Source: Rhodococcus sp. SGAir0479 (GTDB lineage: Bacteria > Actinomycetota > Actinomycetes > Mycobacteriales > Mycobacteriaceae). Taken from it: a DNA stretch of 64,000 bases. The notes beneath the pieces were generated by a model. It worked only from the letters and a program-made list of their open reading frames with translations. It was not told where the DNA came from and ran no database searches. This document shows positions 8,856 through 16,531 of the stretch, piece by piece. Positions within the stretch are counted from its first letter, which is position 1, and each line of letters starts with the position of its first letter. Location of the stretch: the NCBI RefSeq assembly GCF_005484805.1, contig NZ_CP039432.1, positions 3,906,001 to 3,970,000 of the forward strand, in the 5' to 3' direction. The position numbers and the translations under genes are program-made.

Positions 8856-9267
8856 CTAGTCCTCGTCCTCGTACTCCTGTTCGGGCTCATCCATCCATGC
8901 CTGATACCCCGGACTCGTCAGATCGAGGAAGATCGCACCAACACTCAGGTGCAGTGAAATGACCGCTTTCGGCAGGTCCCACCCGAGAACTGCCGTTGGT
9001 CCGGGTTCGGCGCTCGTGGCTGTCCCCAGGAGCGCGGTAAGTCCCACATCGAGGTTCGTGAACCCGTCGTCCAGCAAAGGACGCACCACTGTCATGGGCG
9101 TAGCATCCGCCACGTCCGAGACGAAGATCGAGATGTAGCGCATCGAACGGTTCCGCCTGTACATGTCCGCCTCCGGCCGGCTGACATGGAGGTTCGTTCG
9201 TATTGAGGCGCCGTTTTGATCCGATTCAACGAGCTCCCATCCAGCTTGTGCGCAGAAGGGTTCGAGG
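8856..9267 (-). pseudogene. DUF6301 gene, 3' part (interrupted by composite IS)
   Basis: The last 133 codons plus stop of a DUF6301-type gene, starting at FCAQAGWELVE just after the 10-bp duplication. It aligns with the intact DUF6301 protein encoded at 9448-9957 (FCAAAGWTVTE, then GASI) and has the same acidic C-terminal tail. The missing N-terminal 29 codons lie at 11308-11394, on the other side of the insertion. Removing 9268-11307 and one copy of the duplication restores one uninterrupted 162-codon gene reading DDLEPFCAQAGW across the joint. DUF6301 has no assigned function. The remaining fragment could only be translated from a start within the IS end, so I treat it as inactivated. Confidence 0.88.
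9258..9267. repeat. Target-site duplication, left copy
   Basis: GGGTTCGAGG, identical to 11308-11317 and abutting the outer left end of the composite element. Ten bases fits the 8-10 bp duplications usual for ISAs1-family insertion. Confidence 0.88.
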
Positions 9268-9332
9268 CAGGGCCCCGGCAAAGTCGTATGACCGCACGTC
9301 AGGCGGTAGGTCGACCGGCCGGCGTGGGTTGC
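9268..9332 (-). repeat. Fragment of the IS right end
   Basis: 65 bp matching the complement of the complete IS copy's right end: 39 identical bases, a 7-bp deletion (CATGAAG missing), then a further 26 bp with one mismatch that includes TAGGTCGACCGGCCGG. It keeps the terminal inverted repeat and so can act as a transposon end. It carries only the last codons of a transposase. Confidence 0.85.
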
Positions 9333-9447
9333 CTCTGGCCCATCACTTCGGCCTCGACGGCTCTGTGGTCAGCCGACGATCAAAGACCCCGTGCCAACCC
9401 CTGCCATCAAGGAGTGCCCCGAGCCACCTTCACAGTACGATGCGACC

Positions 9448-9957
9448 ATGCGTACCGACTTTGACCGTGCTGCCGAAATCGTGCGCCTGGCAGCAGAATT
9501 CGAGTGGACCTGGTCACGAGATGACCTCGACCGATTCTGTGCCGCCGCAGGCTGGACCGTCACCGAATATCGGGAACTAGGCGCGTCGATAACAACAGGC
9601 CTCAACATCGCACGTCCTGGAGGGACCGCGAATCTCGACGTGAACAGCGTCAAGAAGATCGACTTCGGTGTCACGGATAGCTTGGGTGAACAGGAAGCTG
9701 AATCCAGCGGGCTGCTAGGAGTGTGGTTCACCGGACTGTGCAGTCGATTGTTGACTGAGCTTGGGCTACCTACTCGTCGTGAGGAGGGCAGGATGCGGTG
9801 GGACCTGCCTACCGTGGTGGTCACTGCCTTTCGGGGAGAGCGGAAGGACTTCGTGAGCATTGCAAGCCCTCAATACGAAGCAGAGCAAGACCAAATCGAC
9901 GAGTACATCGACAAGTGGGACGAGTACTTCGGCAGTTCGTCCGACGAGGAGGTGTAG
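9448..9957 (+). CDS. DUF6301-family protein (passenger gene)
   Basis: 169-residue acidic protein of the DUF6301 type with no recognised catalytic motif. It has an N-terminal helix ending AAEFEWTW, a cysteine-containing FCAAAGW segment, a WDLPTVVV strand, and a strongly acidic C-terminus. It is a paralogue of the broken resident gene. The start at 9448 is chosen because it makes the N-terminus the same length as that gene (21 residues before AEF-WTW). Upstream in-frame codons have no ribosome site. It lies inside the composite IS, in the opposite orientation to the resident copy. Its somewhat lower GC than neighbours fits a transferred gene. Function unknown; an immunity or antitoxin-like role is only a guess. 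Confidence 0.75.
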   Translation: MRTDFDRAAEIVRLAAEFEWTWSRDDLDRFCAAAGWTVTEYRELGASITTGLNIARPGGTANLDVNSVKKIDFGVTDSLGEQEAESSGLLGVWFTGLCSRLLTELGLPTRREEGRMRWDLPTVVVTAFRGERKDFVSIASPQYEAEQDQIDEYIDKWDEYFGSSSDEEV

Positions 9958-10012
9958 CACGCAGGTATCGCGACGGCCACTCTGTCCGCGCATACATGTG
10001 CACCGCCCACCA

Positions 10013-11307
10013 GCAGGGCCTCAGCAAAGTCGTGAGTGATGCCTGCTGAGCTGCGGTTTCACGATGGAGTGGCACACGATCGAGGGTGCAGATTGGGGCG
10101 GGCACGACCGTCTCGGTGATGATTCAAGTTCCCACACAATCCCCCGAGGAACGAGTCGTGCCCGCAGCCCTACCTTCTCCCACGCATGCTCCGGTGTCGG
10201 ATATCGGGATCCTCGAGGTGCTCGACCTGGTGCCCGATCCGCGGGCCCGGCGTGGGGTCCGGCACCGGCTGGCGGTGATCCTGTCGGTGGCGTTGGCGGC
10301 GGTGTGTGCCGGCGCGCGTTCGTTCACTGCGGTCGCCGAATGGGTCGGCGACGTGCCGGTGGATGTGCTGGACCGGCTCGGGATCGAGGGCCGGCCACCA
10401 TCGGAATCGACGATTCGGCGAACCCTCGCCCGCCTCGACGCGACCGTGTTGGACCAGGCCATCGGCGTGTGGGCGTGGCTGCGAACCCGAGTGGTTGACG
10501 GCCGACGGGTGATCGCCGTCGACGGGAAGACGTTGCGGGGCGCGAAGAACGCGGCCGGACATCTGACGCATCTACCCGCCGCCCTCGACCATGGAGATGG
10601 GGTGGTGCTCGGGCAGGTCGAGGTCGGCGCGAAAACCAACGAGATCCCGCTGGTCACCGATCTGCTCGATGCGCTCGACCTCACCGATGTCGTGGTCACC
10701 GCGGATGCCCTGCACTGTCAGCGGGCCACCGCCGAATACATCGTCGGCCGCGGCGGGCACTATGTGTTCACCGTGAAGAACAATCAACGATGCCTACGGA
10801 ACTTGTTGAAGTCGTTGCCCTGGAACGCTATTCCGGTCTCGTCGTCGATCACCGGGTGCGGTCACGGACGACTCGAACGCCGCACGATCAAGGCGACCGA
10901 AGTCGGTGCCGGACTCGGATTCCCGCACGCCTGCCAGGTGTTGCAGGTTCGTCGCACCGTCACCCGCAGCGGCCACAAGACCGTTGAGGTCGTCTACCTG
11001 ATCACCTCGATGCCGATGACCTCTGCCGCTCCGGAGCAGGTCGCGGCCTTCCGCGGGCACTGGGCCATCGAGAACCGCCTGCACTGGGTTCGCGACGTCA
11101 CGTTCGACGAAGACCGGTGCATGATCCGCACCGGCACCGCTCCACGGGTGATGGCCACGATCCACAACACCGCCGACAGTATTCTGCGTCTGGCCGGCCA
11201 CACCAGCATCGCTGCTGGGTTACGGCACCACAGCCGCAACCCACACCGGCCGGTCGACCTACTTCATGCCGCCTGACGTGCGGTCATACGACTTTGCCGG
11301 GGCCCTG
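10013..11307 (+). mobile_element. Complete ISAs1-family insertion sequence
   Basis: 1,295 bp. The left end CAGGGCCTCAGCAAAGTCGT matches the complement of the right end (CAGGGCCCCGGCAAAGTCGT) at 18 of 20 positions, giving the terminal inverted repeats. One transposase gene fills the interior. Its left end has no matching duplication with its own right flank. The duplication belongs to the larger composite unit. Confidence 0.85.
10119..11276 (+). CDS. ISAs1-family DDE transposase
   Basis: 385 residues, full length for the family. It has an N-terminal DDE_Tnp_1-associated region (LVPDPRARRGVRH, then SESTIRRTLARLD) followed by the catalytic domain. The three acidic residues are visible in VIAVDGKTLRGA, VVTADALHCQ and IENRLHWVRDVTFDED. 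The ATG at 10119 is preferred to an upstream in-frame codon because it gives the usual short N-terminus. The stop is about 30 bp from the IS right end. No frameshift is seen, so it is probably active. Confidence 0.92.
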   Translation: MIQVPTQSPEERVVPAALPSPTHAPVSDIGILEVLDLVPDPRARRGVRHRLAVILSVALAAVCAGARSFTAVAEWVGDVPVDVLDRLGIEGRPPSESTIRRTLARLDATVLDQAIGVWAWLRTRVVDGRRVIAVDGKTLRGAKNAAGHLTHLPAALDHGDGVVLGQVEVGAKTNEIPLVTDLLDALDLTDVVVTADALHCQRATAEYIVGRGGHYVFTVKNNQRCLRNLLKSLPWNAIPVSSSITGCGHGRLERRTIKATEVGAGLGFPHACQVLQVRRTVTRSGHKTVEVVYLITSMPMTSAAPEQVAAFRGHWAIENRLHWVRDVTFDEDRCMIRTGTAPRVMATIHNTADSILRLAGHTSIAAGLRHHSRNPHRPVDLLHAA

Positions 11308-11317
11308 GGGTTCGAGG
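11308..11317. repeat. Target-site duplication, right copy
   Basis: Second copy of GGGTTCGAGG, immediately outside the right end of the composite element. On the minus strand it encodes the Leu-Glu-Pro codons of the interrupted DUF6301 gene. Confidence 0.88.
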
Positions 11318-11394
11318 TCGTCGACGGCCCAGGTCCAGTCGAACTCTGCGGCGCGGTGGGCGACGCGTGTGGCGCCTTCGATGTCGACGTGCAT
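11308..11394 (-). pseudogene. DUF6301 gene, 5' part (interrupted by composite IS)
   Basis: 29 codons from the ATG at 11394 down to the duplication. They include AAEFDWTWAVDDLEP, matching AAEFEWTWSRDDLDR of the intact passenger paralogue. This is the missing N-terminus of the fragment at 8856-9267, in the same strand and frame. It shares a short divergent upstream region with the DUF222/HNH gene. Confidence 0.87.
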
Positions 11395-11433
11395 GTGTGA
11401 ATGCTAATGAAACTCTGACGCACGAAAAGTTCC

Positions 11434-11462
11434 TTGACTCGAACACTAGTTCGAATTATACT
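11434..11462 (+). promoter_or_regulatory. Sigma-70-type promoter of the DUF222/HNH gene (leaderless)
   Basis: -35 TTGACT (11434-11439), a 17-nt spacer, and -10 TATACT (11457-11462). The expected start point 7 nt downstream falls on the A of the ATG at 11469, so the transcript would be leaderless. No ribosome-binding sequence is present, which agrees. Confidence 0.8.
11439..11454. promoter_or_regulatory. LexA (SOS) box
   Basis: TCGAACACTAGTTCGA is an exact fit to the actinobacterial LexA consensus TCGAAC-N4-GTTCGA. It fills the spacer between the -35 and -10 elements, so LexA binding would block the promoter. DNA-damage induction of the DUF222/HNH gene is therefore predicted. The broken DUF6301 gene, which starts 40 bp away on the other strand, might also be affected. 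Confidence 0.9.
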
Positions 11463-11468
11463 CGAGTC

Positions 11469-12818
<1,350 letters not shown>

Positions 12819-12866
12819 ACGAGGCTGTTGAACCCTGTAGGACAAGCCAATCCGAACACCGCTACA

Positions 12867-12892
12867 GCCGACACCCGAACGTGGGTGCCGGC
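12867..12892 (+). terminator. Hairpin after the HNH gene
   Basis: A stem of ten pairs with one mismatch (GCCGACACCC against GGGTGCCGGC) around a 6-nt loop, between the convergent HNH and PhoD genes. It is a plausible terminator for either strand. No T-tract is seen. Confidence 0.5.
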
Positions 12893-12934
12893 TACAGCGG
12901 AATGGGCGAGACCTGTTTACCGCGCGGACGGCGC

Positions 12935-14620
12935 TCACGCGCCCGGGCGGTACCCGGCGGGGTCGAGGGCGGCGGCGACCGGGTGGGCCTGCTGTGTACC
13001 GTCCGCAACCCGATAGCTCACCCCGTGGCGGATGGTGCCGCGCGGATCGGTGGGATCGTTCACGTAGAACCAGTCCATCTGCGCCGCGTGCTTGTCGACC
13101 TCGAACACACCGAACCCGTGGGAGTCGAGCTCGACGTACCGGACATGGTGGTTGATCGCCTTGAACGCCTCCTCGGCCGCGACCGTGGCGGTGCGTGGCG
13201 GCACCTTCAGCATGTCGTCGATGTTCGGCGAGGTCACCGACGGCACCACGAACTCGGTCCCGACCGTTCCGGCGCCCGGGTAGTTCGCCGCGTCCACGGG
13301 CAGATCACACGCCCACGACGTGTGGATGTCACCGGTCAGAAAGACGGTGTTGCGCACTCCGTTCGCGGTGATCGTGTCGAACAGTCTGCGCCGATCGGCG
13401 GTGTAGCCGTCCCACTGATCGGTGTTGAACGGGATACCGGCAGCGGGCACACCGATCGTGTCGGTGACGGCGCCCATGGTGCGGCCGTCCAACGGCGGGA
13501 ACACGCAGGGCGCGATCATCACGGGGTTGCCGACCAGTTTCCACTGGGCCGTCGCGGTGGCGATACCGCTCGTGAGCCAGTCCATCTGGGCGCGACCGGT
13601 GATCGTACGGTCGGGTGCGTCCACCTTGCGCCATCCCGCCCCCGCGGACGCTTGCTCGTCGCGATACGTTCGCAGGTCGAGCATCGAGATCTCGGCCAGC
13701 GACCCGTAGCGGAAGCGGCGATACAGCGGCGTCCCGGCGCCGCTCCCGTTGACGCGCACTGGCATCCATTCGAAATAGGCCTGCATCGACGCAGCCTTGC
13801 GCGCACCCCAGTCACCCTCGGTCGTCGGGTCGTGGTTCTCCGCCCCACCCTCGTAGGAGTTGTCGGCGGACTCGTGGTCGTCCCACGTCGCGATGAACGG
13901 GACTTTCGCGTGCAGCGCCATGAGGTCCGGGTCGGTCTTGTACTGCGCGTGACGGATCCGGTAGTCCGCGAGGGACACGATTTCGTGTGCCGGTTCGTGC
14001 AACCGGACCGATCCGGTGCGTGCGCCGTACTCGCCGCGACCGTACTCGTAGATGTAGTCACCCAGATGCAGGACGGCGTCGAGGTCGTCGCGCTCGGCGA
14101 GGTGGCGGTACGACGCGAACCAGCCGGCCTCCCAGTTGGAACAGGACACGACGCCGAAACGCAGACGCGCGATCTCCGCGTCGTTCGCCGGGGCGGTCCG
14201 GGTCCGGCCCACCGGGGACGTCTGCCCGGCTGCCACGAATCGGTAGAAGTACCCGGCGCCGGGACGCAATCCGCTGACGTCGACCTTGACGGTGTGGTCG
14301 CCGTCCGGTCCCGCGATCACGCTGCCGCTGCGCACGACGTCGGCGAAATCGGCGTCCGCCGCAACCTGCCAGGACACCGACACCGGTCGACCACGGCCCG
14401 AGCCGGGGACGGCCTCGGCGGACGGGGTGACGCGCGTCCAGATGATCACCCGGTCGGGGAGCGGGTCGCCCGACGCCACGCCGTGGCCGAAGACCGCGGG
14501 CGACGGGGTCTCGGCCGAGGCGCGTCCGGTGGTCACCGCCGCGGCGAGGCCGGCACCGGCGAACACCATCGATCCGCGGAGCATCCCTCGGCGGGTGATC
14601 GTCTCGAAGTTCTCGTACAC
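12935..14620 (-). CDS. PhoD-type alkaline phosphatase, Tat-exported
   Basis: About 561 residues. The twin-arginine signal TRRGMLRGS is followed by a hydrophobic stretch ending ASAETPS, so the enzyme is exported folded. A PhoD N-terminal domain (FGHGVASGDPLPDRVIIWTR) precedes the metallophosphatase core, with GVVSCSN, LHLGDYIYEYGRGEY and ATWDDHESADNSY as the metal-binding segments. PhoD enzymes hydrolyse phosphate mono- and diesters using Ca/Fe. The GTG at 14620 places YENFETITRRG at the N-terminus, as in relatives. An ATG at 14674 would add 18 residues. No strong ribosome site decides between them. A role in phosphate scavenging is inferred from the family. Confidence 0.87.
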   Translation of the reverse strand: MYENFETITRRGMLRGSMVFAGAGLAAAVTTGRASAETPSPAVFGHGVASGDPLPDRVIIWTRVTPSAEAVPGSGRGRPVSVSWQVAADADFADVVRSGSVIAGPDGDHTVKVDVSGLRPGAGYFYRFVAAGQTSPVGRTRTAPANDAEIARLRFGVVSCSNWEAGWFASYRHLAERDDLDAVLHLGDYIYEYGRGEYGARTGSVRLHEPAHEIVSLADYRIRHAQYKTDPDLMALHAKVPFIATWDDHESADNSYEGGAENHDPTTEGDWGARKAASMQAYFEWMPVRVNGSGAGTPLYRRFRYGSLAEISMLDLRTYRDEQASAGAGWRKVDAPDRTITGRAQMDWLTSGIATATAQWKLVGNPVMIAPCVFPPLDGRTMGAVTDTIGVPAAGIPFNTDQWDGYTADRRRLFDTITANGVRNTVFLTGDIHTSWACDLPVDAANYPGAGTVGTEFVVPSVTSPNIDDMLKVPPRTATVAAEEAFKAINHHVRYVELDSHGFGVFEVDKHAAQMDWFYVNDPTDPRGTIRHGVSYRVADGTQQAHPVAAALDPAGYRPGA

Positions 14621-14708
14621 CCCTGTATGACAACTCAACTCGCACGCACGTACAACTCGCCGTGGGCTCCGCACCGAATGTTCACCCGGTGTTCCCCCGG
14701 TGGCGGCC

Positions 14709-15470
14709 TCAGTACACCGACTGCGTCCGGGGTCGATGGACCACGCCGCGGGCGACCAGCTCGATCGCCACCGTCACCGCACACGTCTGCGCCAGCAGCA
14801 ACCCCACCAGGACGAGGATCTGCACGGCTCCGGCCTGCACGGCGGAGCCGGTCGCGAGCAGCACGCCGACGAAGGCGCCGGGCAGCGTGACCAGCCCCAC
14901 GGTCCGGGTCTGGTCGAGGCCCGGCAGCAACGCGTCGGACGCCGCCGGTCCCACCACCTCCATCCGGGCATCCCGGACGGTCAACCCCAGGCTCAGTCCC
15001 GCCTCGACCTCACCCCAGCGTTGGTCTATCGCGTCGAGTCCACGTTTGGCGGCGAGCGCTGTCGCCGTCATGGCGTTGCCCAACACGATGCCCCCGATCG
15101 GCACCAACGCGACGCCCGTCATCGGCACCACCCCACTCACGAGCATGAGCGGGAGCACCACCCCGACACCGGAAGCCAGCGCCGACGCGAGCCACACCGC
15201 CGATCGCCCGGCCCGGGCCCGGCGGCCCGCCGTGACGGCTGCGGCACCGAACATCACCGCCAGAACCGCGAACGAGGACCACAGGTGCGCCAACGCCGCA
15301 GCGAGCACCAGCGAGACGGCGGCCAGTTGGAGGGCGCCCCGGGCGGCGGCCCACGGTGCGGTGAGTGGCTTGCCCAGACCACCGAGTCGATACACCACAG
15401 CAGTGAGCGTCACCATGACGACGCACAGGAGAATCAGCGCGAGCCCGGGGTCGGCCAGGGCGGCACTCAT
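14709..15470 (-). CDS. FetB/UPF0014-type ABC transporter permease
   Basis: 253 residues, almost entirely hydrophobic, with about seven predicted membrane helices. The family-typical segment GNAMTATALAAKRG is followed by the cytosolic loop EVEAGLSLGLTVRDA and LPGLDQTRTVGLVTLPGAFVGVLL. This is the FetB (YbbM) pattern of iron-homeostasis exporters. The usual ATPase partner FetA is not adjacent, so it may be encoded elsewhere or lost. The ATG at 15470 overlaps the stop of a 37-codon open frame by 4 bp (ATGA). It gives the normal family length. Substrate uncertain. Confidence 0.82.
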   Translation of the reverse strand: MSAALADPGLALILLCVVMVTLTAVVYRLGGLGKPLTAPWAAARGALQLAAVSLVLAAALAHLWSSFAVLAVMFGAAAVTAGRRARAGRSAVWLASALASGVGVVLPLMLVSGVVPMTGVALVPIGGIVLGNAMTATALAAKRGLDAIDQRWGEVEAGLSLGLTVRDARMEVVGPAASDALLPGLDQTRTVGLVTLPGAFVGVLLATGSAVQAGAVQILVLVGLLLAQTCAVTVAIELVARGVVHRPRTQSVY

Positions 15471-15580
15471 GACGCCGGCCCGTCCGGACCGAGTCGCGGT
15501 CGACGGCAGGGGCGGCGCAGCGCTGCCGTCGTCGGACCGATCGCAGCCGCGACCTCGCTGTCCGGAAACAGCTCGGGCAT
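15467..15580 (-). CDS. Possible short ORF coupled to the permease
   Basis: 37 codons starting MPELFPDSEVAAAIG, with GAGAGG 6 nt before the ATG and a stop overlapping the permease start (ATGA). It could be a leader peptide, or the remnant N-terminus of a lost partner gene. There is no family match I recognise. The C-terminal half is low-complexity Arg/Pro, so it may be chance. Confidence 0.25.
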   Translation of the reverse strand: MPELFPDSEVAAAIGPTTAALRRPCRRPRLGPDGPAS

Positions 15581-15742
15581 CCGGTGCCTCTCGACGACTC
15601 GCCACTCCCGTTCACCGAAGCGTGAACGCTGTGAGCCTACCGCCGGAAACAAGGGGGCGGTCCATCCGGACCGGCGGCCCGGGAGGACGTCGAGGGGAAC
15701 ACTTTGTTGACAACACTCTGTTCACTCCGGCAGGGTGGGTTC

Positions 15743-16150
15743 ATGCCCGACGAACCGTTCACACGGCCCGATCCCAGCCGCGAGCGTGCGCACCGTGAGT
15801 ACGCGGGCCTGTTCCGGATCGCCGAACGCCACGGCGCCACGCCGGAGCAGCGGGCTCGACAGTCTCACCCCGAGATGCTCGATCCGCTGGGTGCCGTCCG
15901 TATCGTGGCCGCGGTGGCGGGCGGCGTCCACCCGCCGGACCCCGGAGAGCCCGAGGTCGACACCGCCGACCTCACGGCCGCGCTCGGACTCATCCCCAAG
16001 GCGCGGGCCGAGATGGATCAGCTCGAAGCACTGGTGCTGGAACTTGCCCGTCGAAACGGAATGACCTGGCAGGAAATCGCTTTCGGCCTCGGACTGGGGA
16101 GCACCCAGGCCGCACGACAGCGGTACGAGCGACTGGTCAAGCGCATCTGA
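15743..16150 (+). CDS. Small helix-turn-helix DNA-binding protein
   Basis: 135 residues. The charged N-terminal half (EYAGLFRIAERHG) has no known domain. The C-terminal region EMDQLEALVLELARRNGMTWQEIAFGLGLGSTQAARQRYERLVKR resembles a sigma-region-4-like/winged HTH, in which TWQEIAFGLG would be the turn. CAGGGTGGG precedes the ATG at 15743. An 11-bp palindrome (TGTTGACAACA, 15705-15715) just upstream could be an operator, possibly for itself. The target genes are unknown. Ends at a strong hairpin. Confidence 0.7.
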   Translation: MPDEPFTRPDPSRERAHREYAGLFRIAERHGATPEQRARQSHPEMLDPLGAVRIVAAVAGGVHPPDPGEPEVDTADLTAALGLIPKARAEMDQLEALVLELARRNGMTWQEIAFGLGLGSTQAARQRYERLVKRI

Positions 16151-16160
16151 GCCGGCACGC

Positions 16161-16201
16161 GTGTGGGGCCCGAAGCCGACGAGCGACTTCGGACCCCACA
16201 C
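16161..16201. terminator. Strong hairpin after the HTH gene
   Basis: A 15-bp stem with one mismatch (GTGTGGGG-CCCGAAG against CTTCGG-ACCCCACAC) and an 11-nt loop. It lies between the HTH gene and the convergent small ORF, so it probably serves both strands. Confidence 0.75.
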
Positions 16202-16224
16202 ACTTCGACCGTGGTCGCCGACAC

Positions 16225-16356
16225 CTAGATGAGCAACGCGGCGAACGTCCCCAGCGCGGCGATCAGTGCGGCAAACGCCCCCACCGCTTCCGCACCCGCG
16301 ACAACCTGGTCGAAATCGACCGAGCCCAGGGCCGTGGCAAACTCCTCAGAACCCAT
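16225..16356 (-). CDS. 43-residue hydrophobic small protein
   Basis: MGSEEFATALGSVDF, then an acidic-hydrophobic helix ending in AALIAALGTFAALLI at the extreme C-terminus. AAAGGGGAA lies about 6 nt before the ATG, a good ribosome site, and a strong hairpin follows the stop. Both support real expression. Size, acidic start and amphipathic/hydrophobic helix recall the very short channel-forming peptides (PorA/PorH type) of mycolate actinobacteria, but I see no clear sequence match. It could equally be a small membrane or toxin-like peptide. Confidence 0.55.
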   Translation of the reverse strand: MGSEEFATALGSVDFDQVVAGAEAVGAFAALIAALGTFAALLI

Positions 16357-16531
16357 CGTGTTCCCCTTTGTTTCTGTGAAGCAGGTGCTTCGCGTCAGTC
16401 GCCGTTCTCGGCGCCACTGCATGTGTAGCCCAGCGCCGCAACAGTTTCCAAGCCGACAATGCCCGTATCCGCAAGCTATTACAGAAAAGAAACGCTCGCG
16501 CGTCCGCGCGTAAAGAAGGCGTCACACCCCG

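Larger units (their letters stand above)
9268..11307. mobile_element. Composite ISAs1-family element carrying a DUF6301 gene
   Basis: A 2,040-bp unit bounded by the same IS end in inverted orientation. The left boundary (9268 onward) and the complement of the right boundary (11307 backward) agree base for base for 39 bp, beginning CAGGGCCCCGGCAAAGTCG. It contains a 65-bp fragment of the IS right end, then a passenger DUF6301 gene, then a complete IS copy with its transposase. Perfect 10-bp direct repeats flank the whole unit, so all of it appears to have transposed together into the resident DUF6301 gene. Confidence 0.85.
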
